Positions 8,728-18,062 of a stretch of DNA of 64,000 nucleotides are shown piece by piece. This stretch comes from a bacterium. Lineage in GTDB: Bacteria > Krumholzibacteriota > Krumholzibacteriia > LZORAL124-64-63. The notes beneath the pieces are model-generated. The model was not told the DNA's origin. It saw nothing but the letters and a program-made list of their open reading frames with translations, and did no database searches. Where the stretch lies: contig JAAEQC010000102.1 in assembly GCA_024231905.1 (NCBI GenBank), forward strand, positions 330,733-394,732. Direction: 5' to 3'. The stretch's first letter is position 1. Each line of letters opens with the position of its first letter. The position numbers were made by a program, and so were the translations under genes.

Positions 8728-9480
8728 ATGATGCCCGACAAACGCTCAGATATCTCGAAGAGACTCCTGGACATGACGGGATCGGTGGCGGGCCTAGCGG
8801 TGCTGGCGCCCTTCTTGGCTTGCGTGGCTCTGGGGATCGTCGCCACGAGTCCGGGACCAGTCTTCTACCGGCAGATGCGGGTTGGACGGGGCGGACTGAC
8901 TTTCCGCATCCTCAAGTTCCGCACCATGGTCGATGGCGCCGAGGCGCGTGGCCCCCGGGTGACCGGCGCCGGAGACGCCCGAGTGACCGGCTTCGGCCGC
9001 TTCCTGCGCCGCCACAAGATCGACGAGTTGCCCCAGCTGGTGAATGTCCTGCGGGGCGAGATGTCCCTGGTGGGTCCGCGGCCCGAGGTGCCGGAGTTCA
9101 CGGCCCTCTACCCGGAGGAATTCGCCCGCGTCCTGCAGGTCCGGCCGGGCATCACGCATCGCGCCACCCAGCTCTTCCGCCGCGAGGAGGAACTGCTCGG
9201 TGCGGCCGCCGACGCCCGCGTCTTCTACGTGGACAAGATCCTGCCCCGCAAGCTGGCCATCTACCTGGCCGACCTGGACCGTGCCACGTTCTGGGACGAC
9301 CTGCGGACGATCATGCGCACGGTCTTCGACAGCGGCAAGAGCATCGAGATGGAGATCCTCGCCGGCGAGCAGCGGGTGTCCGATACGCCCCTGGCGGTGC
9401 TGCCGCGGCGGGCCGTCGTGGGTGACGAGACCGGCCCGGAACTGCCGTCCCGCGGCAATGTCCCCACCTCCATGAGTTGA
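8728..9480 (+). CDS. Phosphoglycosyl transferase (bacterial sugar transferase, PglC/WcaJ C-domain type)
   Basis: This gene has 250 residues. A short N-terminal hydrophobic stretch (about 15-40) is followed by the catalytic domain of polyprenyl-phosphate sugar-1-phosphate transferases: [50 protein letters not shown] and RPGITHRA. Lacking the large WbaP/WcaJ N-domain, it is of the compact monotopic type. It would start repeat-unit synthesis by loading the first sugar phosphate on undecaprenyl phosphate at the inner membrane. Two adjacent ATGs (8728, 8731) are possible; GGGAG at 8720-8724 slightly favours the second. It opens the plus-strand cysC/dehydratase group. Confidence 0.92.
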   Translation: MMPDKRSDISKRLLDMTGSVAGLAVLAPFLACVALGIVATSPGPVFYRQMRVGRGGLTFRILKFRTMVDGAEARGPRVTGAGDARVTGFGRFLRRHKIDELPQLVNVLRGEMSLVGPRPEVPEFTALYPEEFARVLQVRPGITHRATQLFRREEELLGAAADARVFYVDKILPRKLAIYLADLDRATFWDDLRTIMRTVFDSGKSIEMEILAGEQRVSDTPLAVLPRRAVVGDETGPELPSRGNVPTSMS

Positions 9481-9532
9481 GACACCGAACGAGCCGGGAG
9501 CTTGGTTTAGCCCCGGCGGGAAAGGACCCGGC

Positions 9533-10156
9533 ATGAGCCGCGAGCCCAAGAGCGAGAACATCACCTGGAGCGACACCGAAGTCACCCACGAAGCCCGCTT
9601 GCAGCGCCACGGGCACCGGGCGGCAATCCTCTGGTTCACCGGCCTCTCCGGCGCCGGCAAGTCGACCCTGTCGCAGGCCGTGGAGAAGGAACTCTTCCAG
9701 CGCCGCTGCCACACCTACATTCTCGACGGGGACAACATCCGCTTTGGCCTGAACCGCGATCTCGGTTTCAGTCCCGACGACCGGACCGAGAACATCCGCC
9801 GCATCGGCGAGGTGGCCAAACTCATGATGGACGCGGGCGTCATCTGCCTGACGGCCTTCATCTCGCCCTACCGCACGGACCGCCAGGGTGCCCGGGAGAT
9901 CACGCCCGAAGGCAAGTTCATCGAGGTGTACTGCAAGTGCTCCCTGGAGGAGTGCGAACGCCGGGATCCCAAGGGTCTGTACAAGAAGGCGCGCGCCGGG
10001 GAGATTTCCGAGTTCACGGGCATCAGCGCCCCCTACGAGGAGCCCGAGAACGCGGAGATCGTGGTGGAGACTGACAAGAACAGCGTGGAGGCGTGCGCGC
10101 GGCAGATCGTCGAGAGCCTGAAGGCCCGCGGCGTCCTCACCATGAATGGGAACTGA
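9533..10156 (+). CDS. cysC: Adenylylsulfate (APS) kinase
   Basis: This gene encodes 207 residues, the normal size for stand-alone APS kinase. It has the P-loop GLSGAGKST (residues 37-45), [41 protein letters not shown] and [23 protein letters not shown], all diagnostic. It converts APS plus ATP to PAPS, the sulfate donor for sulfotransferases. No ATP sulfurylase or other sulfate assimilation gene is nearby. With a sulfotransferase in the neighbouring minus operon, its role here is probably glycan sulfation rather than cysteine synthesis. The ATG has AAAGGA 6 nt upstream. Confidence 0.96.
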   Translation: MSREPKSENITWSDTEVTHEARLQRHGHRAAILWFTGLSGAGKSTLSQAVEKELFQRRCHTYILDGDNIRFGLNRDLGFSPDDRTENIRRIGEVAKLMMDAGVICLTAFISPYRTDRQGAREITPEGKFIEVYCKCSLEECERRDPKGLYKKARAGEISEFTGISAPYEEPENAEIVVETDKNSVEACARQIVESLKARGVLTMNGN

Positions 10157-10344
10157 ACCCGACGGATCGGGTGCGCGGAGGCTGGAACGGGACTTGATGA
10201 CGCAGGTCCCCTGAGAGCAGGCTTGAATCGGCTGTCCGGCGCCGTCCACGGGGACGGAGGATGAACCCGGACGTGAAGGAACGAGCCCAACCATAGGTCG
10301 CCCAAGAACTTGGACCGGCGCTCCCTCGGGCGCGCGGACCCGGG

Positions 10345-12429
10345 ATGGATCGACACATGAGGCAGCCCCAAGGTGCGCAGGACTGGCGGAGTCGATTCTG
10401 GTCGTTTGTCGACCACTATGTGGATGAAGATAACCCTTACGCGCGGTTCCTTATGTCCAACCGGGCGGCTGTCCATCTGGCAGCCTGCGTCGTGGGAACT
10501 CTTATCGCCCTGGTGACGGCCTTCCTGCTCCGGTTCGAACTGTCGGCTCTGGACCGCTCGGCCAATGCCTGGTGGCCCTGGTTCCTCTCCACGGCGCCCG
10601 TGCTCGTGGGGCTGCGGGTGGCCTCGTTCATGGCCCTTGGCCAGCACCGGGCTTCCTGGCGCTTCGCCGGCGCCCGCGACGTATTGCCCCTGGCGGTCTC
10701 CGTGGCCGCCGCTTCGGCCGTCACCGCACCGGTGATGCTGCTGGTGTGGTCGGGCTGGTTCCCCCGGAGCATCCTGATCATCGAATTCCTGCTGGGCATG
10801 ATCCTCCTGGCCGGCGCGCGTTTCAGCTTCCGCATCCTGGACGTGGTCCGGCGCGGGGCGGGCCGGGACGGCCGGGTACCGGTGGTGGTCCTGGGCGCCG
10901 GGTCCGCCGGCAACATGGTCGTGCGCGGCATGCTGACCGGGGAATTGACGGACTACTGGCCCGTAGCCCTTCTCGACGACGACCGCCTCAAGGAGGGCAC
11001 GACCATCCAGGGCGTGCCCGTCAAGGGCACCATCGACCGGGTGGCCGAAGTGGCGCGGCAGACCGGGGCCCAGGCCGTGGTCCTGGCCCTGCCCACGGCC
11101 ACCGCCAGCCAGACCTACCGCGTGCTGCGCCATGCCCGCCGGGCGGGACTTCCCCTGAAGACCATCCCCGACCTGGCGCGTATCCTGGCCTCGAGCCGCG
11201 TGACGCCGCCCATCTCGGACTTCAGTGTGGAGGACCTGCTCAACCGCCGGCCCGTGAGCGCCGAGAACCCCCTGGTCAGCCGCTTCCTGGGCGGACGCAC
11301 GGTCCTGGTGACCGGCGCCGCCGGCAGCATCGGTTCGGAACTGTGCCGCCAGATCGCCGAGCAGGAGCCGCGGCGCTTGCTCTGCCTGGACCGGGACGAG
11401 AACGGTCTCTTCCGCCTGGAACACACCCTGCGCCGTCTCGAGGCGCCCTGCGAGGTCGTGCCCATCCTGGCTGACGTACGCGAACGGGCCCGCCTGGCGG
11501 ACATCTACGGCCGCTGGCGGCCGGAGGCGGTTTTCCACGCGGCGGCCTACAAGCATGTGCCCGTGCTCCAGTCCCATCCTGCCGAGGCCGTGCGCAACAA
11601 CGTGCGGGGCACCCTGAACGTGGCCGAACTGGCCGACGAGTACGACGCCGCGGCGCTGGTTCTGATCAGCACCGACAAGGCCGTCAACCCCACCAGCGTC
11701 ATGGGGGCCACCAAGCGCGTGGCCGAGCGCATCGTCCGCGACCTGGACGCCCGCAGCCGCACCCGCTGCAACGTCATCCGTTTCGGCAACGTGCTGGGCA
11801 GCAACGGCAGCGTGGTGGAGGTCTTCCAGGCCCAGATCCGCGCCGGCGGTCCGGTGACCATCACCCATCCCCACATCGAACGCTTCTTCATGACCGTCCC
11901 CGAAGCAGTGCGCCTGGTGCTTTGCGCCGCGGCCCTGGGCAAGGGGGGGGAGACCTTCGTCCTGGACATGGGTGACCCGGTGCGGATCGCCGACCTGGCC
12001 GAACAGATGATCCGCCTGTCCGGTCTGACCCCGGAAGTGGACGTTCCGGTGATCTTCACGGGATTGCGCCCGGGAGAGAAGCTCTACGAGGAATTGTGGA
12101 CGGCGGCGGAATCGCCACGCCCCACGGCCCACGCGGGCATCCGTCAGGCCTCCAGCGAGGAGGGTCTGGACCAGGCCCAGCGCGAGGATCTGGAGGCCCT
12201 GCTGCGCGCGGGCAACCGGCACGACGAAGTGGGCTGCTGGCGGTACCTGCTGCGCCTGGTGCCCTCGTTCCGGCGCCAGCCGGAGGAAACCATCGTCGGG
12301 GCCATGCCGCCGCCGCCGGTCCGGGAACAGACCCGCCCCGCGGCCGGCCTGGAGTGGCCTGGAGCCGCCATCAAGCCAGCGGCCGCCGAGTTGCGGGCCG
12401 CCGCGCCCAAGCAGGCGCCACCCTCCTAA
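10345..12429 (+). CDS. Membrane-bound UDP-sugar 4,6-dehydratase (WbpM/CapD/PglF family)
   Basis: This gene encodes 694 residues. There are four N-terminal membrane helices (about 30-160), then a first Rossmann domain (VVVLGAGSAGNMVVRGM), then an extended-SDR domain with TGAAGSIGSELCRQI, LCLDRDE, HAAAYKHVPVLQ and STDKAVNPTSVMGATKR. In the last motif a methionine replaces the usual SDR tyrosine, as in the WbpM/FlaA1 S-M-K group. It would convert a UDP-HexNAc to the 4-keto-6-deoxy sugar used by the DegT aminotransferases. The C-terminal 70 or so residues are a proline/alanine-rich tail not usual for the family. ATG 10345 was chosen; 10357 is a close alternative. It is the last gene of the glycan cluster. 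Confidence 0.93.
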   Translation: MDRHMRQPQGAQDWRSRFWSFVDHYVDEDNPYARFLMSNRAAVHLAACVVGTLIALVTAFLLRFELSALDRSANAWWPWFLSTAPVLVGLRVASFMALGQHRASWRFAGARDVLPLAVSVAAASAVTAPVMLLVWSGWFPRSILIIEFLLGMILLAGARFSFRILDVVRRGAGRDGRVPVVVLGAGSAGNMVVRGMLTGELTDYWPVALLDDDRLKEGTTIQGVPVKGTIDRVAEVARQTGAQAVVLALPTATASQTYRVLRHARRAGLPLKTIPDLARILASSRVTPPISDFSVEDLLNRRPVSAENPLVSRFLGGRTVLVTGAAGSIGSELCRQIAEQEPRRLLCLDRDENGLFRLEHTLRRLEAPCEVVPILADVRERARLADIYGRWRPEAVFHAAAYKHVPVLQSHPAEAVRNNVRGTLNVAELADEYDAAALVLISTDKAVNPTSVMGATKRVAERIVRDLDARSRTRCNVIRFGNVLGSNGSVVEVFQAQIRAGGPVTITHPHIERFFMTVPEAVRLVLCAAALGKGGETFVLDMGDPVRIADLAEQMIRLSGLTPEVDVPVIFTGLRPGEKLYEELWTAAESPRPTAHAGIRQASSEEGLDQAQREDLEALLRAGNRHDEVGCWRYLLRLVPSFRRQPEETIVGAMPPPPVREQTRPAAGLEWPGAAIKPAAAELRAAAPKQAPPS

Positions 12430-12434
12430 AGTCC

Positions 12435-12463
12435 TTGCCTGAAACGGCGATTGCGCCTATATT
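12435..12463 (+). promoter_or_regulatory. Sigma-70-type promoter of rpsO
   Basis: TTGCCT (12435-12440), 17 nt, TATATT (12458-12463), starting just after the dehydratase stop. Predicted transcription start is near 12470, giving a leader of about 190 nt before rpsO. Confidence 0.6.
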
Positions 12464-12479
12464 CCGCTCGGCTCGGCAG

Positions 12480-12621
12480 GAGCGGGACCGTGGTCCCGCT
12501 CTGTCGTCTGCCTGTGTATTCATGGCGGGTCGGCTCGGCTTCGGCTGAACTGCGACCCTCCGGTGCGGACCACTAGCCTTTAGAGCACCGGTTGGGCGTC
12601 GGCCTGCGGCCATCGTGACGC
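12480..12621 (+). promoter_or_regulatory. Structured rpsO leader, possible S15 autoregulatory element
   Basis: Three inverted repeats lie in the predicted 5' leader. They are 12480-12489/12492-12501 (a perfect palindrome around GT), 12560-12566/12585-12591 (CCGGTGC/GCACCGG, 18-nt loop), and 12596-12600/12617-12621 (GCGTC/GACGC) enclosing GGCC-TGC-GGCC. None is followed by a U-tract, so they are not terminators. S15 represses its own mRNA through lineage-specific leader structures in other phyla; this one is a candidate by position only. Confidence 0.4.
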
Positions 12622-12656
12622 GGCGAGCGCGTACGATAATGTGGAGGTTCTCGACG

Positions 12657-12926
12657 ATGGCACTCAGCAAGGATCAGAAGGAACAGGTCATCGGGAAGTT
12701 CAGGAAGCACGATGGGGATTCGGGTTCGCCCGAGGTCCAGATCGCGCTGTTGACCGAACGCATCAACACCCTGAGCGCCCACTTCAAGTCCCACGCCAAG
12801 GATCACCATTCCCGGCGCGGGCTCCTGAAGATGGTGGGGCAGCGCAAGCGCCTGCTCGCCTACCTCAAGAAGAAGGACCTGGAAGGCTACCGCGCCCTCA
12901 TCAAGGAACTGGGTATCCGCGGTTGA
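12657..12926 (+). CDS. rpsO: 30S ribosomal protein S15
   Basis: This gene encodes 89 residues, exactly the usual S15 length, beginning [15 protein letters not shown]. It has [49 protein letters not shown] and a typical C-terminus. S15 binds 16S rRNA helices h20-h22 early in small-subunit assembly. The upstream in-frame ATG at 12615 is rejected because ATG 12657 has GGAGG (12643-12647) 9 nt ahead and gives the conserved N-terminus. pnp follows, the arrangement conserved in many bacteria. Confidence 0.98.
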   Translation: MALSKDQKEQVIGKFRKHDGDSGSPEVQIALLTERINTLSAHFKSHAKDHHSRRGLLKMVGQRKRLLAYLKKKDLEGYRALIKELGIRG

Positions 12927-12961
12927 TACCCGTTCGGCGAAGGCGTGTCCCGGTATAGGAG

Positions 12962-13015
12962 CGGTCGCGGTCCTCTGGTGTCCGCGGCCGTTCGCCTTGT
13001 TCGGAGGAGCCTCCG
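12962..13015 (+). promoter_or_regulatory. Tandem hairpins between rpsO and pnp
   Basis: Stem 12962-12970/12982-12990 (9 bp, one G-U, 11-nt loop) is followed closely by CGGAG (13002-13006), loop GAGC, CTCCG (13011-13015). No real U-tract follows. They could attenuate transcription or be an RNase processing site protecting rpsO and controlling pnp, as known at this locus in E. coli. The role here is inferred from position. Confidence 0.4.
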
Positions 13016-13203
13016 GCCGGGCCGGGAGCAAGTCCGCCCGTAGCCGGGCGGCGGCGGCGGATCCCCGTGCGGGGGACGGTCGCGAGCGGTTGGTTTGGAG
13101 AGATTTTTCAGGGTGCCGCGCAGGGCGTGGCATCCGCGCGAAGGGCGGCCGTCCGGAATGAGCCGGCGGCAGACCCGCGCAAAGCGGCAAGAGAGGAATG
13201 AGA

Positions 13204-15402
13204 ATGGAAAAGCACGTGGTCAGTCTGGAAATGAACGGGACGACCTTCTCGCTGGAGACCGGGCGCATGGCCAAGCAGGCCAACGGCTCGATCGTGGTGC
13301 GCATGGGCGACACCATGTCCCTGCTGACGGTGACCGCCGACAAGCGCGTTTCCGACCGGGACTTCCTGCCCCTGTTCGTGGAATACCGCAACAAGACCTA
13401 CGCCGCCGGCAAGATCCCGGGCGGCTTCTTCAAGCGCGAGGCGCGGCCCACCGAGCGCGAGACGCTGACTTGTCGGCTCATCGACCGGCCCCTGCGCCCG
13501 CTCTTCCCCAAGGGATACCGTCACGAGACGCAGGTGGTGGCCTTCATCGTCAGTGCCGACACCGATTTCCACGCTGACACCCTGAGCATCACCGCCGCGT
13601 CGGCGGCCCTGAACATCTCGGACGTTCCCTTCACGGAGGTCGTCTCGGGTGTGCGCGTGGCCGAGGTGGACGGCGAGTTCATTCCCAATCCCAGCATCGA
13701 ACAGCTCGAGGAATCGTCCATGGACCTCGTGGTCGCCGGCACCGACGACATCGTGTGCATGATCGAGGGCGAATGCGAAGAGGTCGCCGAGGAGCGCCTG
13801 CTGGACGCCATCGAGTTCGCCCACGAGTGGATCCGCAAGCTCAACGGCCTGCAGCGCGAGCTCATCGCAGTTGCCGGGGCCAAGGAGAAGTGGGTCATGA
13901 CGCCCGTGGAGGAGAACGTCGCGATGATCGACAAGGTCGACGCGGCCGTGGGCGCGGAGCTCAAGCAGGCCATCGTGGTCAAGGGCAAGTTCGAGCGCTA
14001 CGCGGCCATCGATGCCGTGAAGGCGAAGGTCGTCGCCGATTTCACCAACGAGGACGGCGAGCCCGATCCCGAGGCCAAGGCGGCCGTCGGCAAGCTCGAG
14101 AAGAAATACCTGCGCGAGATGATCCTCTCCGAGGGCGTCCGTTCTGACGGCCGTGACCTGACTACCGTGCGGCCCATCACCATCGAGCAGGGCGTGCTGC
14201 CCCGCGCCCACGGTTCCTGCCTGTTCACCCGTGGCGAGACCCAGAGCCTGGGCACCGTCACCCTGGGCAGCAAGCAGGCCGAGCAGCGCATCGAGCCCCT
14301 GAACGCCGAGCAGTACTGGAGCAAGTACTACCTCCACTACAACTTCCCGCCCTTCAGTGTGGGCGAGGTTGGACGCTACAGCGGCACCGGCCGGCGCGAG
14401 ATCGGCCACGGCAAGCTGGCCGAGCGGGCCATCCGCCCCATCCTGCCGGACCTGGAGGACTTCCCTTACACCATCCGCCTGGTGAGCGACATCCTCGAGT
14501 CCAACGGCTCCAGCTCCATGGCCACGGTGTGCTCCTGCTGCCTGGCCCTCATGGACGCGGGCGCCCCGATCAAGAAGCCCGTGGCCGGTGTGGCCATGGG
14601 CTTGATCAAGGAGGACGACCGGGTGGCCGTGCTGACGGACATCCTCGGCGTGGAGGATCACCTGGGCGACATGGACTTCAAGGTCACCGGCACCCGGGAC
14701 GGAATCACCGCCTTCCAGCTGGACACGAAGATCGCCGGCATCAGCCGTGAGATCATGGTCCAGGCCCTGAGCAACGCCAGCGACGCTCGGAACCACATCC
14801 TGGACGTCATGGAAGCGGCCATGCCCGAGCCGCGTTCGGAGATGAGCCAGTTCGCGCCGAAGATCGAGACCATCCAGATCCCGGTCAAGCGCATCGGCGA
14901 GCTCATCGGCCCGGGCGGCAAGGTCATCAAGAAGATCCAGGAGGACACGGGCGCGACCATCGAGGTCGATGACGAGGGCATGGTCTTCGTCTCGTCCGTG
15001 GACCAGGCCAGCGGCGACGCGGCCCTGAACTTCATCAAGGGCCTCATGGAAGAGCCCGAGGTCGGCAAGGTCTACCACGGCACGGTGAAGACCATCGTGG
15101 ACTTCGGCGCCTTCGTGGAGTACCTGCCGGGCAAGGACGGCCTCCTGCACATCTCCGAGCTGGAGCACTTCCGCGTGGGCAACGTGGAGGACGTGCTGCA
15201 GGTGGGCGACGAACTGGACGTCAAGCTGGTCGAGATCGACAGCCGTTCGGGCAAGGTACGGCTCAGCCGCAAGGCCCTGCTGCCGGTCCCCGAAGGCATG
15301 GAGAACATGCCCCGGGACGACCGTCCGCGGGACCGCGGCGGTGACCGTGGCGGCCGTGGTGGTCGCGGCGGCGGCGGCGGCGGCCGTGGTGGCCGGCGCT
15401 AG
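13204..15402 (+). CDS. pnp: Polyribonucleotide nucleotidyltransferase (PNPase)
   Basis: This gene encodes 732 residues with two RNase PH domains ([18 protein letters not shown]...; second from about 310 with [20 protein letters not shown]). A KH domain ([15 protein letters not shown], about 565) and an S1 domain ([20 protein letters not shown], about 620) follow. It degrades RNA 3'-5' with phosphate, probably in a degradosome. The first ATG at 13198 has almost no spacing to AGAGGA (13191-13196); 13204 has 7 nt and is preferred. The end is an Arg/Gly-rich tail of about 20 residues, an RNA-binding-like extension not present in E. coli PNPase. It lies downstream of rpsO. Confidence 0.97.
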   Translation: MEKHVVSLEMNGTTFSLETGRMAKQANGSIVVRMGDTMSLLTVTADKRVSDRDFLPLFVEYRNKTYAAGKIPGGFFKREARPTERETLTCRLIDRPLRPLFPKGYRHETQVVAFIVSADTDFHADTLSITAASAALNISDVPFTEVVSGVRVAEVDGEFIPNPSIEQLEESSMDLVVAGTDDIVCMIEGECEEVAEERLLDAIEFAHEWIRKLNGLQRELIAVAGAKEKWVMTPVEENVAMIDKVDAAVGAELKQAIVVKGKFERYAAIDAVKAKVVADFTNEDGEPDPEAKAAVGKLEKKYLREMILSEGVRSDGRDLTTVRPITIEQGVLPRAHGSCLFTRGETQSLGTVTLGSKQAEQRIEPLNAEQYWSKYYLHYNFPPFSVGEVGRYSGTGRREIGHGKLAERAIRPILPDLEDFPYTIRLVSDILESNGSSSMATVCSCCLALMDAGAPIKKPVAGVAMGLIKEDDRVAVLTDILGVEDHLGDMDFKVTGTRDGITAFQLDTKIAGISREIMVQALSNASDARNHILDVMEAAMPEPRSEMSQFAPKIETIQIPVKRIGELIGPGGKVIKKIQEDTGATIEVDDEGMVFVSSVDQASGDAALNFIKGLMEEPEVGKVYHGTVKTIVDFGAFVEYLPGKDGLLHISELEHFRVGNVEDVLQVGDELDVKLVEIDSRSGKVRLSRKALLPVPEGMENMPRDDRPRDRGGDRGGRGGRGGGGGGRGGRR

Positions 15403-15411
15403 AGCGTTCCG

Positions 15412-16719
15412 TTGAACATCGACCTGTACAAGAGCGAGCGACCGCCCCGCCGGGACCAACTTCCCGGCGGGGCGGTCATGCTCTCGGTGCCGGTGCCCGG
15501 GGTCCACTCGGTCACCTTCGGCGTCTGGCTGCGCTCCGGCAGCCAGGACGAACCCTACGACCTGAACGGCGTCTCCCACTTCCTGGAGCACATGGTCTTC
15601 AAGGGTACCGAGACCCGGTCCGCTTTCGAAGTGGCCGCCACCTTCGACCGGCTCGGCGCCTCGGTGGACGCCTTCACCACCAAGGACCTGGTGGCCTTCA
15701 CTGTGAAGGTCCTGCCCGACTACTTCGAACCCGCGGTGGAATTGCTGGCGGACATGCTCCTGCATCCCCAGCTGGATCCGCGCCTGGTGGCCCTGGAGCA
15801 GGACGTGGTCTGCGAGGAGATCCAGGAGGCATTCGACACCCCGGAGGACCGGCTGCATGACGCCTTCGCCGCGCGCCTCTACGGCGCCCATCGGCGCGGC
15901 CGGCCCATCCTCGGGCGGCCCGACACGGTGCGCTCGTTCACGCCGGACGTGTTGCGTCGGGAGCACCAGCAGCTCTTCAGGGGCCCCAACGTGGTGGTGG
16001 CCGTGGCAGGTAACCTGCAGGGCGGTTTCCACGAGCGGGTCGTCGAGCTCTTCGGTGGCCTAGCTGCCGGCGATCCGGCGACGCCGGCGACGGACCCGGC
16101 CGCGCGCCCGGCGGCCTCGGTGGCGCCGGCGGTGGAGGAGGATCCGTTCCGCCTCGAACTGGTGGGGCCGGCGATCCAGTCCTACTTCGAGATCGGCAAC
16201 CTGGGCATTCCCTACGCCCACCCGGACCGCATCCCGGTCTTCCTGCTGAACAACCTGCTGGGCGGGGGTATGAGCAGCCGCATCTTCCAGGCCGTACGCG
16301 AGCGCGAAGGCCTGGCCTACACCATCTACACCTACAGCGATATGGGGCGGGACGTGGGGCTGGTCAGCTGCGCGGGCTCCTGCTCGCCGGACAAGCTGGA
16401 GCGCCTGGAGGACGTCATCCGCGGCGAATACGCGGCACTCATCCACGGCGGCGTCCCGGACGAGGAACTGGACAACAACCGGGCCCAGATCAAGTCGCAG
16501 CTCATTTTCAGTCTCGAGGGCGTGCTCAACCAGATGCACCGGGCGGCGCGCAACGAGCTCTACTACGGACGCTTCGTGCCTGTGGCAGAGCTGGTGGACC
16601 TGGTCGACGGCGTGGACACGGACTCCGTCCGCCGTTGCGCCCGGACCTGGTACGATCCCGACGCCCTGCTGGTGGCCGTCAACGGCCCGGATCACCCCGC
16701 GGCCGACGCCTCCGCCTGA
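15412..16719 (+). CDS. M16-family zinc metallopeptidase (processing-peptidase-like)
   Basis: This gene encodes 435 residues and begins with TTG shortly after pnp. The inverted zinc motif HFLEH (residues 56-60) with the distal acidic cluster VVCEEIQEAFDTPED provides the catalytic site. The second half carries GGGMSSRIFQAVREREGLAYTIYTY, the conserved R/Y block of M16 peptidases. Gene order pnp-M16 peptidase is common (YmxG/PqqL-like). It lacks a signal peptide, so it is probably cytoplasmic, acting on peptides or small proteins. No ATG fits the N-terminus; a first ATG at 15478 would cut into the beta sheet. Only 4 bp separate its stop from the convergent aminotransferase stop. Confidence 0.9.
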   Translation: MNIDLYKSERPPRRDQLPGGAVMLSVPVPGVHSVTFGVWLRSGSQDEPYDLNGVSHFLEHMVFKGTETRSAFEVAATFDRLGASVDAFTTKDLVAFTVKVLPDYFEPAVELLADMLLHPQLDPRLVALEQDVVCEEIQEAFDTPEDRLHDAFAARLYGAHRRGRPILGRPDTVRSFTPDVLRREHQQLFRGPNVVVAVAGNLQGGFHERVVELFGGLAAGDPATPATDPAARPAASVAPAVEEDPFRLELVGPAIQSYFEIGNLGIPYAHPDRIPVFLLNNLLGGGMSSRIFQAVREREGLAYTIYTYSDMGRDVGLVSCAGSCSPDKLERLEDVIRGEYAALIHGGVPDEELDNNRAQIKSQLIFSLEGVLNQMHRAARNELYYGRFVPVAELVDLVDGVDTDSVRRCARTWYDPDALLVAVNGPDHPAADASA

Positions 16720-16723
16720 TTCC

Positions 16724-17929
16724 TTACTTCCAGGTCAGATCCGCCGCTTCCAGCAGACCCAGCACGTGGTCGATCCTCGCCTCGTCGATGACCAGGGACG
16801 CCCGGGCGTAGCCCTTGCCGTGTGCGCCGAAGCCGCTGCCCGGGGAGAGCAGCACGCCCGTGGCGTCGAAGACGTCGCGCACGAAGGCGAAGTCGTCGTC
16901 TCCCCAGGGGGCGGGGATGCGGGCCCACAAGTACATGGTCGCCGGCGGCGCCGTGACCTGCCAACCCAGCTTGCTCAGGCCCGAGGCCAGACGTACGAGC
17001 CGCTTGCGGTACAGCTCCCGGTTGCCCGCGCACACCTTCTGGTCGCCCTCCAGGGCGGCCACGGCGGCCATCTGCACGCCGCCGAAGAGGGAGAAGTCCA
17101 CGTTGCTCTTGACCCGGCCCAGGTTGCCGATGGCCTCGGCGGCACCGGCGGCGAAGCCGATGCGCCAGCCGGCCAGATTGTGGCTCTTGCTCAGGCTCTG
17201 GATCTCCACGCCCACGTCCCTGGCGCCCGGCACCTGGAGCAGACTCGGCGGCGCCTGCTCCGGATCGAAGCCCAGTTCGCTGTAGGCGATGTCGCTGACC
17301 AGCATCACCTGGTGCTTCCTGGCCCAGGCCACGGCCGCCTCGTAGAAGGCCAGATCGCAGGCCCCGCCCGTGGGATTGTGCGGATAGTTCAGGATGAGCA
17401 TGCGGGCCCTGTCGGCGACCTCGGCGGGAATGTCTCGCCACTGCAGGACGAAACCGCATTCCTCCCGCAGGGGCGCCTCGAAGATCTCCGCTTCGCACAG
17501 CCGCGCCGCGCCGAAGTAGGCCGGGTAGCAGGGCGTCGGGACGATGACCGTGTCGCCGGCGTTGAGGTAGGCGCGCATGAGGTTCGCCAGGCCCTCCTTG
17601 GAGCCGATCAGCGGCAGGGTCTCGGTCTCGGCGTCGAGTCCCACGCCGAAGCGCTCGAAGTACCAGGCGGCGATGGCCTCGCGCAGTCGCGGCAGGCCCT
17701 TGAAGGTGGAGTAGCCGTGGCAATTCCAGCTCTCGTCGGCCATGGCCGCGTTCAGGGCCTCCATCACGTCCGGGGAGGGCCGTCCGTCGGGATTGCCGAC
17801 GCCCAGGTCGATGACCTCGCGGCCCGCTGCCAGGGCCTGCTCCTTCATGGCGAAGATGGTGGCGAAGACATAGGGGGGGAGCTGGGCGACCCGGTCGGCG
17901 CAGGGGACGACGAACTTCGACTTGCTCAT
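16724..17929 (-). CDS. Class I/II PLP aminotransferase (LL-DAP aminotransferase/AlaC-like)
   Basis: This gene encodes 401 residues of fold-type I aminotransferase. It has GVGNPDGRPSP, YSTFKGLPRLREAIAAWY, VPTPCYPAYFG, LNYPHNPTGG, SDIAYSELGF and SLSKSHNLAGWRIGF with the PLP lysine, then YARASLV with the carboxylate-binding arginine. The pattern is that of the DapL/AlaC/YfdZ branch; alanine synthesis or LL-diaminopimelate formation are both possible. ATG 17929 is preferred over the longer frame to 18037 because the family N-terminus starts here and GAGG precedes it. Upstream on this strand, between the TAGAAT-like box at 18009-18004 and the start, lies a GCCGGCC-AAAA-GGCCGGC hairpin (17975-17992). 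Confidence 0.88.
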   Translation of the reverse strand: MSKSKFVVPCADRVAQLPPYVFATIFAMKEQALAAGREVIDLGVGNPDGRPSPDVMEALNAAMADESWNCHGYSTFKGLPRLREAIAAWYFERFGVGLDAETETLPLIGSKEGLANLMRAYLNAGDTVIVPTPCYPAYFGAARLCEAEIFEAPLREECGFVLQWRDIPAEVADRARMLILNYPHNPTGGACDLAFYEAAVAWARKHQVMLVSDIAYSELGFDPEQAPPSLLQVPGARDVGVEIQSLSKSHNLAGWRIGFAAGAAEAIGNLGRVKSNVDFSLFGGVQMAAVAALEGDQKVCAGNRELYRKRLVRLASGLSKLGWQVTAPPATMYLWARIPAPWGDDDFAFVRDVFDATGVLLSPGSGFGAHGKGYARASLVIDEARIDHVLGLLEAADLTWK

Positions 17930-18062
17930 GGGAACCTCGCGGCGTAGGCCGGCGCTGCCGGCGGAATCGAAAGGGCCGGCCAAAAGGCCGGCACGGCTCA
18001 TGTATTCTAAGGAAACAGACGGAGGCTCCCGGCGCAACGGGGATCCGCCGGAGCGCAGGACG

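Noticed and set aside
9493..9517. GCCGGG/CCCGGC inverted repeat before cysC as terminator
   Set aside because: The stem is only 6 bp with a 13-nt loop and is followed by the cysC Shine-Dalgarno, not a T-run.
10157..10172. ACCCGA-CGGA-TCGGGT hairpin directly after cysC as a terminator
   Set aside because: The stem is short and no T-tract follows.
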